Source: V1-33 sp039795165
GTDB taxonomy: Bacteria; Verrucomicrobiota; Verrucomicrobiia; Verrucomicrobiales; V1-33
NCBI GenBank assembly: GCA_039795165.1
Contig: JBDKER010000023.1
Location: 1 to 64,000, forward strand
DNA: 64,000 nucleotides
Direction of reading: 5' to 3'
The translations under genes were made by a program, and so were the position numbers. Below are positions 25,878-35,682 of the stretch, piece by piece (positions within the stretch are counted from its first letter, which is position 1; the number at the start of each line of letters is the position of its first letter). The notes under the pieces were generated by a model. The model ran no database searches and was not told the DNA's origin. It worked only from the letters and a program-made list of their open reading frames with translations.

Positions 25878-27491
25878 ATGCTCATCCTCCGCAAAGTCGC
25901 CAAGTCGTTCAACGCCCGCGTCCTCTTCCAGAACGCGGACATGACCGTGAACTACGGAGAACGCGTGGCTCTCGTAGGTCCCAATGGAGCCGGCAAGTCG
26001 ACCCTCTTTTCCCTCATCCTCGGCACGGATACCGCGGACGCCGGCGAAGTGAACCGCGACGAATGGACATCGCTTGGCTACCTCGCCCAGGAAGGAGAAC
26101 CGGTCGGCGACGAAACCATCCTCGACATCGCCACCGGCAAGGCCGGAGAAATGGACCGTCTCGAAGCCATCCTCCAGGAACATGAGAACCGGGGCGACGT
26201 CAGCGCCCCTGCCTACTTCGATGCCCAGGCCAAGCACGAAGCCCTCCAGAATCCCCAGGCAGAAGCCCGCGCCCGCAAAATCCTCCGCGGCTTCGGCTAC
26301 AAGGAAGAAGACTTCACCCGCCCCGCCCGCGAATTCAGCGGCGGCTGGGTCATGCGCGCCCACCTCGCCCGGCTGCTGGTCATCGAACCCGACCTCCTGC
26401 TCCTCGACGAACCCACCAACCACCTCGACCTCCTCTCGCTGCTCTGGTTCCGCAGCTACCTCAAACACTACCCGGGAGCCGTCCTCATGATCTCGCACGA
26501 CCGCGACTTCATGGACGAAATCATCGAGAAAATCTACGAAATCGACAACGGCCAGCTCACCCAATGGACCGGTAATTATTCCAAATACCTCAAGCAGAAG
26601 GAAGAAGCATGGGAACGCTCCATGCAGGCGTACCGCAACCAGCAGCGCGAAATCGAACAAATCCAGGAATTCATCGAACGCTTCCGCTCGGTCGCCTCCA
26701 AGGCAGCCCAGGCGCAGAGCCGCGAAAAGCAGCTCGCCAAAATGGAGAAGCTCGACAAACCCGCCCCGCTCCGCAAAGCCTTCCGCTTCAATTTCCCTCA
26801 GCCGCAGCGCAGCGGCCAGCGCATCATCCAACTCAATGGCGTGCACCAGGCCTACGGCTCCCGCAAGATCTACGAAGACCTCGATCTCGAAATCGAACGC
26901 GGCGAGAAAACTGTCCTTGTCGGTCCCAACGGAGCCGGGAAATCCACGCTCATCAAGATCCTCGCGGGCGAACTCCCCATCCTCAAGGGGGAACGCCGCC
27001 TCGGCTCAAATGCCCGCCTCGGCTACTTTTCCCAGCACCGCGCCGACACGCTCGACCCGGAATGCTCCATTCTCGATGAACTGAAGCGCTGCGCCCCGGA
27101 ACTGCGCGACGACGACGCCCGCGCCATCCTCGGATCGTTCCTCTTCCGCCGCGAGGAAGTCTTCAAGAAATGCAAGGTCCTCTCCGGAGGCGAGAAAAGC
27201 CGACTCAACCTCGTCAAGTTCCTCGTCGATCCCCCGAACCTCATGCTCATGGATGAGCCAACCACCCACCTCGACATCTGGGGAATCGAAGGCCTCATCC
27301 TCGCCCTGCAGCGCTACGAAGGCACCCTCGTCTTCATCAGCCACGACGTCCACTTCATCCGCTCCCTCGCCACCCGCGTCCTCCACATCAACAATGGCAA
27401 GGTCACACCCTACGCCGGAGGCTACGATTACTACCTCGAAAAAACCGGCACCGGCACCGACAACGCCCGCGCCGCCGTCATCGCAGAATAG
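25878..27491 (+). CDS. ABC-F family ATPase (first copy)
   Basis: The product is 537 residues with two ATP-binding domains and no membrane segments, typical of ABC-F ribosome-associated factors. Walker A appears twice as GPNGAGKST (~33-41 and ~350). The signatures are FSGGW in domain one and LSGGEKSR in domain two, and both Walker B motifs read LLLDEPTNHLD / LMDEPTTHLD. The linker between domains (~235-305) is the helical P-site tRNA interaction motif region. The ATG at 25878 is chosen because homology starts there; an upstream opening overlaps folE2. It lacks the long C-terminal coiled coil of the second ABC-F in this window, so the two are different subfamilies. Confidence 0.92.
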   Translation: MLILRKVAKSFNARVLFQNADMTVNYGERVALVGPNGAGKSTLFSLILGTDTADAGEVNRDEWTSLGYLAQEGEPVGDETILDIATGKAGEMDRLEAILQEHENRGDVSAPAYFDAQAKHEALQNPQAEARARKILRGFGYKEEDFTRPAREFSGGWVMRAHLARLLVIEPDLLLLDEPTNHLDLLSLLWFRSYLKHYPGAVLMISHDRDFMDEIIEKIYEIDNGQLTQWTGNYSKYLKQKEEAWERSMQAYRNQQREIEQIQEFIERFRSVASKAAQAQSREKQLAKMEKLDKPAPLRKAFRFNFPQPQRSGQRIIQLNGVHQAYGSRKIYEDLDLEIERGEKTVLVGPNGAGKSTLIKILAGELPILKGERRLGSNARLGYFSQHRADTLDPECSILDELKRCAPELRDDDARAILGSFLFRREEVFKKCKVLSGGEKSRLNLVKFLVDPPNLMLMDEPTTHLDIWGIEGLILALQRYEGTLVFISHDVHFIRSLATRVLHINNGKVTPYAGGYDYYLEKTGTGTDNARAAVIAE

Positions 27492-27509
27492 CCGTTAACC
27501 CCGCCCCAA

Positions 27510-27660
27510 GAGCCTGTTGAAGAACCGGTCCCGGCAGCGGATCCGGAATCCAAGGTGGTTGGATGAGCGGCTGCACCGTGGGCTTGGGGGACGGATCCCC
27601 TGCGGGCGGCGGGCCTTTCCTCATAAGGCTTCGTTGCGCCGCAGTTGAAGGTCGAAACGA
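27510..27660 (-). repeat. Degenerate copy of the 223-bp inverted-repeat element
   Basis: The segment begins with GAGCCTGTTGAAGAACC, one mismatch from the terminal repeat at 61181-61197. It then follows the reverse complement of the 61181-61403 element closely: the CCCGGCAGCGGATCCGGA block, the GGTTGGATGAGCGGCTGC block, and the AAGGCTTCGTTGCGCCGCAG block. Similarity fades near 27660 and no right-hand terminal repeat is present, so this copy is truncated. It starts 19 bp after the ABC-F stop. The remaining sequence to 27712 holds only a GC hairpin. Confidence 0.75.
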
Positions 27661-27677
27661 AGGCAGGCATCCACGAC

Positions 27678-27701
27678 TGCCCCGCGGCTCCGCGGCAGGC
27701 A
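27678..27701. other. GC-rich hairpin between convergent genes
   Basis: CCGCGG at 27682-27687 pairs with CCGCGG at 27690-27695, with flanking TGCC and GGCA extending the stem. It sits just beyond the stop of the DUF3500 gene and could slow transcription from either side. There is no T-run, so it is not a textbook terminator. Confidence 0.3.
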
Positions 27702-27712
27702 GGCCCGCTCTC

Positions 27713-28771
27713 TCAGTGCGCCTGACTGTAGTGCTTCTTGAGGAGGTCCTCGCCGAAATCATTCGCGAAATCCCGCCAGACGGCGTGCGGATGATTCGCG
27801 TTGTTCTGCGTGTTATCGTACTCGAACAGAAACTCCGGGCTCTGAATCCGGTAGTAATGCGGCTGCCCCACGTCAGTGCCGCCCGACCACGCAAACGTGA
27901 TGGTTCCCGCGCCGCCCGCCTTGAGTTGCTCGCGCACCAGTCCAGCAAGATCCGGACGGAACCGTCCGATGTATTCTTCAATGGTCCGCCAGAGCATTTC
28001 CCGCTGCCCGGGTTCGAGCTTGTCGGCCGCAATGCCAGCCGGCTGCAGCGGCACGGCCTTCCGCTCTTCCTTGCTGATGACATCGGCGGGCACGTCACCC
28101 GGCAGCATGGCCACGGCTTTCTGATCGTCCTTGAGCGACTTCACGAGCTGGCGCGCATACTCTTCTTCCTCGGCGAGCACGCGGAGTCCCTTGCGCGGGC
28201 CTTCGCGGACTTCGCCGGGATTCGTTCCCATGAACGACGGCGTCATGCTCAGCACCTTCCCGCCAGCCACGGTCACGTTGAGAGAAAAATGATGTCCTTC
28301 CCAGCGCCAGCCCCAGACCCCGGTCTCGGACGGCTCGCCGAAGAATGCGAGGTAGTATTTCTCGGTATTGCGGTGCGGGGCCCGGTTCTCCAGCTCAAAG
28401 AGAATCTTCTCCTGACTCATGATGGCCGCAGCCTTGCCGAAGCCTTCATTGCTCAGCACGGAATTGAGCATGCCATAGGCCAGATGATCCTGCTCGGGCC
28501 GCAGCTTCTCGAGCGTGATCCCCTTCCGGTCGAGCGGGACAAAGTGCCAGTTCTTCCGCTCGTCATCCTCCGCCCGGAAAACGGCTTCCGCCTTCTGACC
28601 GTCATCAAGACTCGCCAGAAAGATCTTCGCAGCCTGCGTCATGTCCGCCACGGCCTTCGCCTGCACAGCCACGGCCGCCGCCGACTCGGCATCGGTACTC
28701 ACGGCGCGGCTGGATACGAACGGAAGCGATGCCGCAAGGGCCGCCGGAATGATCAGAAGGGAAGGACGCAT
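27713..28771 (-). CDS. DUF3500-domain secreted protein
   Basis: The product is 352 residues. The ATG at 28771 gives a signal peptide (MRPSLLIIPAALAASLPF, cut after about residue 22); in-frame sequence further upstream is the shadow of the divergent gene. The DUF3500 family has no known activity. Its hallmarks are present: WHFVPLDRKGI, the LSNEGFGKAAAIMSQEKIL helix, GVWGWRWEGHHFSLNVTV, and MGTNPGEV. The conserved Trp, His and Arg residues suggest a ligand or metal site, but that is speculation. Predicted location is the periplasm. It is divergent from the antiporter gene across 89 bp. Confidence 0.85.
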   Translation of the reverse strand: MRPSLLIIPAALAASLPFVSSRAVSTDAESAAAVAVQAKAVADMTQAAKIFLASLDDGQKAEAVFRAEDDERKNWHFVPLDRKGITLEKLRPEQDHLAYGMLNSVLSNEGFGKAAAIMSQEKILFELENRAPHRNTEKYYLAFFGEPSETGVWGWRWEGHHFSLNVTVAGGKVLSMTPSFMGTNPGEVREGPRKGLRVLAEEEEYARQLVKSLKDDQKAVAMLPGDVPADVISKEERKAVPLQPAGIAADKLEPGQREMLWRTIEEYIGRFRPDLAGLVREQLKAGGAGTITFAWSGGTDVGQPHYYRIQSPEFLFEYDNTQNNANHPHAVWRDFANDFGEDLLKKHYSQAH

Positions 28772-28860
28772 GATCCCCATACTTGCCGGAACCACCGCCT
28801 CTTGCACAAGTGCAATCGTCTTCCATGATGGCGGGCCGCCCACCACGGGGCGTCTTTCCC

Positions 28861-30453
28861 ATGAACCCAGTGTCACGACTGATCCGCCTCGCCCTCTGCC
28901 TGCTCGCGTTCGCATGGGCGCCCCACGCCACCGCTTCGGCGGAGAAGCTAACACCAGCATGGCCCGCGACGGAATCACGCGACGAACAATACGCTTCGTT
29001 CCCCCTCCCACTCGACCAATACGCTCCGGCCACGGCCGAATCCAAGCAGTCGCTCGGGGCCCGCATCGCGGAACGTGCCCGCAAAGATCCCTTCAATGTC
29101 TGGGCCACGGTGATCTTCGTCTGCGCCATTCTCCATACCTTCGCCGCCGGAATCTTCCAGAGCCTCGCCCACCGCGCCGAAGAAAAGTATCACGCGGAGT
29201 GGCACGCCTCGGAAGCCGCCAGCCACCGCAGTCAGTTTGTCGATGCCCCGCCGCCTACATCCTTCAAGGCGCAGCTCTTCCATTACCTCGGAGAAGTCGA
29301 AGCAGTCTTTGCCATGTGGGCCATTCCCCTGCTCATCGCGGGCTGGTGGTTCCATGGCTGGACTGCCGTCCAGGCCTTCGTGAACCGCGACTGCAACTTC
29401 ACGGAACCTCTCTTCGTCGTCGTCATCATGGCCATCAGCGCCTCGCGGCCCGTCGTGCGCTTCGCGGAACACTGCCTCGCCATTCCCGCCATCCGGCTCG
29501 GCGGCGGATCGCCGGCCGCATGGTGGCTCAGCGTGCTCACTGTCGCCCCGCTCCTCGGTTCGCTCATCACGGAACCCGCCGCCATGACGATCAGTGCGCT
29601 CCTTCTCGCCCAGCGCTTCTACGAACTCCGCCCCAGCCGCACCTTCGCCTACGCCACCCTCGGCCTTCTCTTCGTCAATGTCTCGGTCGGCGGCGTCCTC
29701 ACCAATTTCGCCGCTCCCCCGGTCCTCATGGTCGCCAGCAAGTGGAACTGGAGTTCCGCCTTCATGCTCAAAACATTCGGCTCGCACGCGGTCATCTCCA
29801 TCCTCATTTCCAATGCCCTCTACTTCCTGATCTTCCGGAAGGAATTCCAGCGGCTTGGCGATCCCAACGACCGCATCCAGGATGGCGAAGCCGGTCGCTA
29901 CTGGCGCGAACGCACCACCCGCATTCCACTGCGCGTCACCCTCACCCACCTCGCCTTCCTCGCATGGACGGTCTACGCGAGCCACTACCCCGTCCTCTTC
30001 ATCGGCGGCTTCCTCTTTTTCCTCGGATTCCTCCAGGCGTCTCACGAACATCAGAACGCACTCAGCATCAAAGGCCCCCTGCTCGTCGGATTCTTCCTCG
30101 CCGGTCTCGTGATCCATGGCCGCTGCCAGTCATGGTGGCTTGAACCCGTCATGAACAATGGCCTCGGACCATGGTCCCTCGCCCTCGGATCCGCCGCCCT
30201 CACCGGCTTCAACGACAACGCGCTCATCACCTTCCTCGCCTCTCAGGTTCCCGGCCTCACCGACTCCCTGAAATACGCCGTGATGACCGGAGCGGTCGCC
30301 GGCGGCGGCCTCACGGTCATCGCCAACGCCCCCAACCCAGCCGGTCAGGGCATCCTCAAGAATTACTTCAACGACCGCATCAATCCCCTCGGCCTCCTTG
30401 CCGCAGCTCTCGCCCCCACGGTGATCGTGCTGGTCATCTTCATGATGTTCTGA
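28861..30453 (+). CDS. Putative Na+/H+ antiporter (PF07399-type)
   Basis: The product is 530 residues, probably an inner-membrane cation/proton antiporter. The ATG at 28861 gives MNPVSRLIRLALCLLAFAWA, a signal-like first segment. About ten further hydrophobic segments follow. Motif-like stretches rich in small residues and conserved acids include LLGSLITEPAAMTISALLLA and TGFNDNALITFLASQVPG, which resemble the discontinuous ion-binding helices of this transporter class. A charged segment of ~90 residues separates the first two membrane segments. Closely related proteins are annotated as putative Na+/H+ antiporters in many Gram-negative genomes. It stands alone between the DUF3500 gene and the convergent LTD/CotH gene. 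Confidence 0.8.
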   Translation: MNPVSRLIRLALCLLAFAWAPHATASAEKLTPAWPATESRDEQYASFPLPLDQYAPATAESKQSLGARIAERARKDPFNVWATVIFVCAILHTFAAGIFQSLAHRAEEKYHAEWHASEAASHRSQFVDAPPPTSFKAQLFHYLGEVEAVFAMWAIPLLIAGWWFHGWTAVQAFVNRDCNFTEPLFVVVIMAISASRPVVRFAEHCLAIPAIRLGGGSPAAWWLSVLTVAPLLGSLITEPAAMTISALLLAQRFYELRPSRTFAYATLGLLFVNVSVGGVLTNFAAPPVLMVASKWNWSSAFMLKTFGSHAVISILISNALYFLIFRKEFQRLGDPNDRIQDGEAGRYWRERTTRIPLRVTLTHLAFLAWTVYASHYPVLFIGGFLFFLGFLQASHEHQNALSIKGPLLVGFFLAGLVIHGRCQSWWLEPVMNNGLGPWSLALGSAALTGFNDNALITFLASQVPGLTDSLKYAVMTGAVAGGGLTVIANAPNPAGQGILKNYFNDRINPLGLLAAALAPTVIVLVIFMMF

Positions 30454-30462
30454 ACGGGTTCC

Positions 30463-33400
30463 TCAGGGACGCAGCCGCCAGCGCGACCGCACCAGAAACC
30501 GTGCGGCTTCCCCGGGGCCTGCCATCCGGCAGACGAAGCGTTCCCGTTCCCCGGCAACGGCCCGGCTCAGCACCGTGAACGGCGCGGCACTCCAGTTGCT
30601 TCCGTCGGGCGAGGTCTCCATCAGGAATTCCACGTCGTCGCCCGCAAGGCGGCGCGTCACAGTGACGTCCCACGACCCATCGGCACCCCGCAGCGCGACC
30701 GGAAGATTCCCAATCCCAGGGACGGCAGGATCGGATGCGGTGGCATATTCCAGCAAGGCACCCAGACCGTCTCCATCGCGGTCTTCCTCATTCGACACGA
30801 TGCCCGCAGCGAGTTTCCACGATCCATAATCGTCGCCATCATTCCCGAGCGGCGAACCGTTCGGCTGAGCCGAAAGCCGCCACGCCAAAGGATCGCCCGC
30901 AGGCAAAGCAGGATCGGGCCGGATTCTCACCAGACTTCGTCCCCCGCCATCGGCCTCGGCAGGCCACAACCCAGCCACCCCGTACGCAAACCGGAAAATC
31001 GTTTCCCCGGAAGCGGACACAAGGGTCACGGTTTCACCGGAATTACTGAGACGGTCGCCCGCATACTCGCCAGCCACCGAACCGAAGCCAATCTGCGGAT
31101 AGCGCACCGCAAAAGCGGCGCGGTTCGCCACCACGATAACCCGCTGCCCGGGAGCCATCACGGTTCCAAGAGGAAACACAAAATCGACGCCCTCGGTGAA
31201 GCGGCTGCCGGACAGATCGACGGGTTCCACACCCGCATTCTGCAGCTCCAGAAACTCAAAGTCATCGGCGTCCCGGAATCCTGCCGCCATTTCACCGGGA
31301 GTGGGGTCGCCGGGATGATAATGCAGTTCGCTCAGCACGACACTGGCTGCCGCCGCAGGTTGTCCTTCGAAGTAATATCCAGTCGAGGGCGCACTCCATC
31401 CCGTCGCCTGCTTCACCCGGGCCACCAGCTGCACACTTCCGCTCACCGGCACTGCCGCACCACTCGCAATCTCCAGCGCCCCGGGCCGCACTCCACCGCC
31501 CGGCAGCCGCGGATCCCGGCCGTCCAGCATGCAGTAAATCACTCCGCCAGCCGGAGCCGTCAGCACCACCGAAGCAGCCTGTCCGCCAGCCGGCACACGC
31601 TGCGGCCGCACCGGAAACTGCGCATCAAGCCACACCGTCCGCCGCTTGAGCCAATCCCTCACAATGTCCATCTCGTCACGGAACGATCCCTGCGTGCCCG
31701 CATCAGGCCCGTCCCGAGGAGGCGTAGCCGTCCACTTCGCATAGTTCCGCACCGCCGCTTCACTCAACTGTCCCTCGAATTCATTCACGAGTCCCGTGAG
31801 AGCCGCATCCTGCAGAATCACATCGCGCAGCGCAAACCAGCGGTCCGTGTACGCCTGCCAGAAATCCGGATCAGTCCACAGGTACTTCCACCATCCCCAT
31901 GTCAGAATGTCCGTAGCCGGCTGCGCCGCACTCCAGCCCAGCGGACTCGTGCTCCGCGAATCGGTCGAACCAATCGTCCGGTCAAAATCCCAGATCGGTC
32001 CGGCCACCAGCTTTCCATTCCTCGGCTTATGCATGTATGTGCTCAGCCGGAAACAGTCGGCATTCGCCGCGAGAATGTTCAGCAGGCCGTGGTCCACCCA
32101 CGAATCGCGGTCAATGTAATCAGTATAGTGCAGTCCCGTCGCCGGATTCTTCCGGTCGGGCTGGACAACCGCATCCTCGAAGGCCTGCACGTAATTCCGG
32201 ATGTACGCCGACTGTGCCGCGGGGATCACCGGTCCCGGCAGGGGCACTTCCTCAGGATAACCATAGTTCAGCCGCACCTCGCTCCCGAATGGTTCCGTGA
32301 GCGGGAAATTCCGCGACGTCACCCAGCCACTGGTCCCGGGATCAAGCCGGTCAACCTTCACAATGTACCCTCCCGTCACATCGTCCCCGCTGAGGTCGTT
32401 CTTATCAAGCCGCTCCACCGCAATCCGCTCGTTCCCCCGCTCGGGCTTCTCCATGATGGCATACACCCCCATGTAGTCGCCCGGATAATCAAGCGCCCCG
32501 CCATTCGTGTTGGCGAAGACTTCCACAAACCTCCAGCGCGGAGCCCAGCGCCCCATCCGGTTGCTCAGTTCATACATGAACGGATTCCGGATCATGCCAC
32601 GGTCGAAATCATAATTGCTCTGCAGAATCCAGTCGGCCTCGTCCGCCATTCCCAGCACAGGTACAGGCATGTCCTCGTCTTTCTCGTCCCACGCCTCGAT
32701 GTTCATGCTGTACTTCGGCCAGCCAGCCGATGACGACCCGCGCACCACCATACGGCCACGCACCGCCAGCACCGGCCGATTCGTCAGCGCCGTCCGGTTC
32801 TCCGTGGCCGCATCAGGCGTGAACATCGTCCAGTACATCGGACGGTTCGCATCAGGACGGCCCGCCCCGAAATTATCGACCACCACCACCGGCAGATTCG
32901 ATCGGAAGGTGGCCGCCGCAGCCCCGAGCTTCACATAGGTTTCCGACCGCACCAGTCCCGGCGCAAAGCCAGCCACGGTTTCAAAGGCCCGCGCCCGCAC
33001 CATGGTCGTCGCCGCCACCGTGATCGGTCCGGTGTACAGTGTCGACGACGCCGTCGGTTCGCTCCGGTTGAGCGTGTAGCGGATCTGCGCGGTGGGCGAA
33101 GCCGTGCTCAGAGCCACCGTCACGGAAGCCCCCGCAAAGGTCTGCGTGGGTTCACTGAAGATCACGTCGCCGGCCGGTGCTCCCGCCGCCGTGGTGTTGG
33201 CGGCTCCAGGCGTCGGCACGGCAAACGGCGCATACGCTCCGGTCCCGGGCACGATCCCATACGACCAGTACTCGGGCACCACAGGATACGCAGGCGACCA
33301 CTGCTGGCTCACCGTAACCCCATCGGGCTGCACCAGCGCAAGGAATTCCCCAGCCCCCGCGAGACGGAAATCTGTGTGCAGTTCGCGTCCGCTCACCGCC

Positions 33401-35505
33401 CGGTTCTTGCCGGACGCAAACACCATCAGATAACCACCGCCAGGTATCAGAGTCGGCTCGGGAAAACGCCAGCGCCGCAGATTGCCAGGCGCATCGCTCA
33501 GATACCAACCACCCACATCAATGGCCGTGGCCCCGGGATTGTGCAGCTCCATCCAGTCCTGCGGTTCCCCATCAGCATCACAGAAGGGCCTCGGATCGTC
33601 ATTGTCCGTCGCCGCCACAAATTCATTCAGCAGCACCGTCACCGGCACAAAGGCGGTCGTCGTGAACCTCACGCTGTCCGAAGCCCACGCCACCCCTGCC
33701 GCATTCTCGCCGCGCACCCGGAAATACACGGACGCATTCTGCGCCAACCCTGTCACGAGGGCCTCAAAATCGCCACTCTGCAGCCCAAGGTCCAGCGACG
33801 CCGCCCACGCCCCCGCATCCGTCCCGCCATCCACCGGACCATGGAAAATCCGCACCACCGTCGGCGCATTGCCCGTGGACACCACCCGGCCCGACAGACG
33901 CGCGGAAAACGCATTCACCTGACTCGCTTCTCCATTCTCGACCACAGGCAGCGCAGCCACCGGAGTCGTGAAACGACCCGACGCTGGCGACCACACTCCA
34001 CCCGCTTCGTTGACCCCGAAAACACGGTAAAAATAATCACGCCCGGAACCAAGGCCGCCAATCACCGCAGTTCCCGTGGCCGCCACGGCTCCCAGCGGAA
34101 CCTGCTGCTGCCATGCCGCCGGATCGGTGCCGCCATCGTTGGATCCATAATACAGGGTCACCACCGGAGCCCGCCCGCCCGTGCTGACCACCCGCGCACC
34201 CAACCGCGCCGTGCTCACGGTCACCTCGGAGGCCGCCAGATTCTCAATGACCGGAGCCGCCACCGCGGTGGCAAAATCCCGCGACGCCGCCGCCCACGAG
34301 GTCCCCGCCGCATTCACCGCCCGCACGGTGTACCAATATCGGGTGAATGGCTGCAGCCCGCTCAGCGGCACCCGGAAAACCCCGCTCTGCGGCCCCAGCG
34401 CCACAGAATTCGCCCACAATCCAGGCTCGCTGCCCCCATCCACCGGACCATAAAACAAGGTAACCTCGGGTACCGCAATCCCCACCCTCGTCACCTCGCC
34501 ACCCACCTCAGCTCCCTGCGCCGTCACCCCCGACGCCGCCCCCGCAACCACCGCAGGCGCATCCAGATTCACATCCCGGTAGAAGATGATTTCCTGAATC
34601 CCGGAATTGTTCGCCGCTCCCGCCGTCGTCAGCGCATCAAACCTCACATAACGCGCCGAGACCGCCGGAAATTCCCGCGCAAATCCCCAGCCCGTACTCC
34701 CACTGGTGAAATCCAGCGACGTGTCCCCCGCATCCCCAAACACGGCATCATTCGAAAATATCAGCCGGAACGACAGCGTCCGGTCCACCGCCGGAATCCG
34801 ATCGAAGAAATCAAAGCCACTCACCGGCTGCACACTCCCGAAATCAAAGTCCACATACATCCCCGCACCCAGACTCGCACAGGCATACTCAAAACCTCCC
34901 CCGCGCCCGGCATTCCCATTCACCGCATTCACCGCCGCATACGACGCATTGAACGGAGTCGCCGACCCCACCACGGCCACCGGCAGCACAGCCTTCCCCA
35001 CCCCCGTATTCAGAAACTTCATCTCCGCCGATCCCAGATTGGCAGACGAACCAGTCGAAGTCCCCACTTCCCACCGCACATAACGCGCCGTCGTCGCCGG
35101 AAAACTCTGCACCAACCCAGACGCATTCGACCCGGAGACCGCAAAACTGTGCACCGTATCCCCAGCATCAAACACCGCATCCACACTGAAAACCAACCGA
35201 GAAACCCCTATGATGTCAGCCGCATTCGCCCGCGCCACCATCACAAAACGATCAACCGTAACCGCCGCCCCGAAATCAAACTGAATCCATGTGCCCGCGG
35301 CCGTCGCAAATGCCGCGCCCGCCCCGCGCCCAGCCGACGCATATTCATTCATCGTCCCGTCAAAGACATTCGACGCCGGAAAGGAAGCACTGAAGGCCGC
35401 CGCGGATGCCGTGATGGTCGGATTCGGCAGCACGCCAGCCAGGGTTCCCAGTCTCGTCAGCATGCCGCACACCACGGCCCACCAGAGGATTCGTCGCTTG
35501 TTCAT
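30463..35505 (-). CDS. Giant secreted F5/8C / FnIII / LTD / CotH-kinase protein
   Basis: The product is 1680 residues with a signal peptide (MNKRRILWWAVVCGMLTRLG). Apparent domains: two discoidin/F5-8C-like carbohydrate-binding domains (~25-315), each with an ARYVRxE/D ending; three FnIII-like repeats sharing the motif YGPVDGG or close variants (~315-615); a lamin-tail domain (LLNEFVAATDND, ~622-770); a chitobiase-like beta domain (YTLNRSEPTASS, ~775-865). Then come a CotH kinase domain (~870-1285; VAGPIWDFDRTIGS), a second chitobiase-like segment (~1310-1370), a second lamin-tail domain (LSELHYHPGDP, ~1387-1527) and a C-terminal module with EDRDGDGLGALLEYATASDP. The LTD-CotH-LTD-C-module core matches the 2371-residue protein, so the two share ancestry with different N-terminal binding domains. 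Its stop lies 9 bp from the antiporter stop (convergent). Confidence 0.9.
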   Translation of the reverse strand: MNKRRILWWAVVCGMLTRLGTLAGVLPNPTITASAAAFSASFPASNVFDGTMNEYASAGRGAGAAFATAAGTWIQFDFGAAVTVDRFVMVARANAADIIGVSRLVFSVDAVFDAGDTVHSFAVSGSNASGLVQSFPATTARYVRWEVGTSTGSSANLGSAEMKFLNTGVGKAVLPVAVVGSATPFNASYAAVNAVNGNAGRGGGFEYACASLGAGMYVDFDFGSVQPVSGFDFFDRIPAVDRTLSFRLIFSNDAVFGDAGDTSLDFTSGSTGWGFAREFPAVSARYVRFDALTTAGAANNSGIQEIIFYRDVNLDAPAVVAGAASGVTAQGAEVGGEVTRVGIAVPEVTLFYGPVDGGSEPGLWANSVALGPQSGVFRVPLSGLQPFTRYWYTVRAVNAAGTSWAAASRDFATAVAAPVIENLAASEVTVSTARLGARVVSTGGRAPVVTLYYGSNDGGTDPAAWQQQVPLGAVAATGTAVIGGLGSGRDYFYRVFGVNEAGGVWSPASGRFTTPVAALPVVENGEASQVNAFSARLSGRVVSTGNAPTVVRIFHGPVDGGTDAGAWAASLDLGLQSGDFEALVTGLAQNASVYFRVRGENAAGVAWASDSVRFTTTAFVPVTVLLNEFVAATDNDDPRPFCDADGEPQDWMELHNPGATAIDVGGWYLSDAPGNLRRWRFPEPTLIPGGGYLMVFASGKNRAVSGRELHTDFRLAGAGEFLALVQPDGVTVSQQWSPAYPVVPEYWSYGIVPGTGAYAPFAVPTPGAANTTAAGAPAGDVIFSEPTQTFAGASVTVALSTASPTAQIRYTLNRSEPTASSTLYTGPITVAATTMVRARAFETVAGFAPGLVRSETYVKLGAAAATFRSNLPVVVVDNFGAGRPDANRPMYWTMFTPDAATENRTALTNRPVLAVRGRMVVRGSSSAGWPKYSMNIEAWDEKDEDMPVPVLGMADEADWILQSNYDFDRGMIRNPFMYELSNRMGRWAPRWRFVEVFANTNGGALDYPGDYMGVYAIMEKPERGNERIAVERLDKNDLSGDDVTGGYIVKVDRLDPGTSGWVTSRNFPLTEPFGSEVRLNYGYPEEVPLPGPVIPAAQSAYIRNYVQAFEDAVVQPDRKNPATGLHYTDYIDRDSWVDHGLLNILAANADCFRLSTYMHKPRNGKLVAGPIWDFDRTIGSTDSRSTSPLGWSAAQPATDILTWGWWKYLWTDPDFWQAYTDRWFALRDVILQDAALTGLVNEFEGQLSEAAVRNYAKWTATPPRDGPDAGTQGSFRDEMDIVRDWLKRRTVWLDAQFPVRPQRVPAGGQAASVVLTAPAGGVIYCMLDGRDPRLPGGGVRPGALEIASGAAVPVSGSVQLVARVKQATGWSAPSTGYYFEGQPAAAASVVLSELHYHPGDPTPGEMAAGFRDADDFEFLELQNAGVEPVDLSGSRFTEGVDFVFPLGTVMAPGQRVIVVANRAAFAVRYPQIGFGSVAGEYAGDRLSNSGETVTLVSASGETIFRFAYGVAGLWPAEADGGGRSLVRIRPDPALPAGDPLAWRLSAQPNGSPLGNDGDDYGSWKLAAGIVSNEEDRDGDGLGALLEYATASDPAVPGIGNLPVALRGADGSWDVTVTRRLAGDDVEFLMETSPDGSNWSAAPFTVLSRAVAGERERFVCRMAGPGEAARFLVRSRWRLRP

Positions 35506-35682
35506 AAGGAATCAGAGGTTGTCTGCGCAGCCGGCTCCCCCGCAGGGAAATCAGGGATAATTTCGCCGGGCCTCACTCTGAACGAATCAGGAACGGTCCG
35601 CGCTGACAAGCCCCGAATCGGGTTTCCCCACACGCATCCCCGCATTGCACCAGCACGCCAGCCACCCCATCATCCCAGCCTC

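Noticed and set aside
33376..35682. A long in-frame extension upstream of the L-arabinonate-type dehydratase
   Set aside because: The extension is Arg/His/Pro-rich and runs antisense to the 1680-residue CotH protein. Homology begins at the ATG at 35683.
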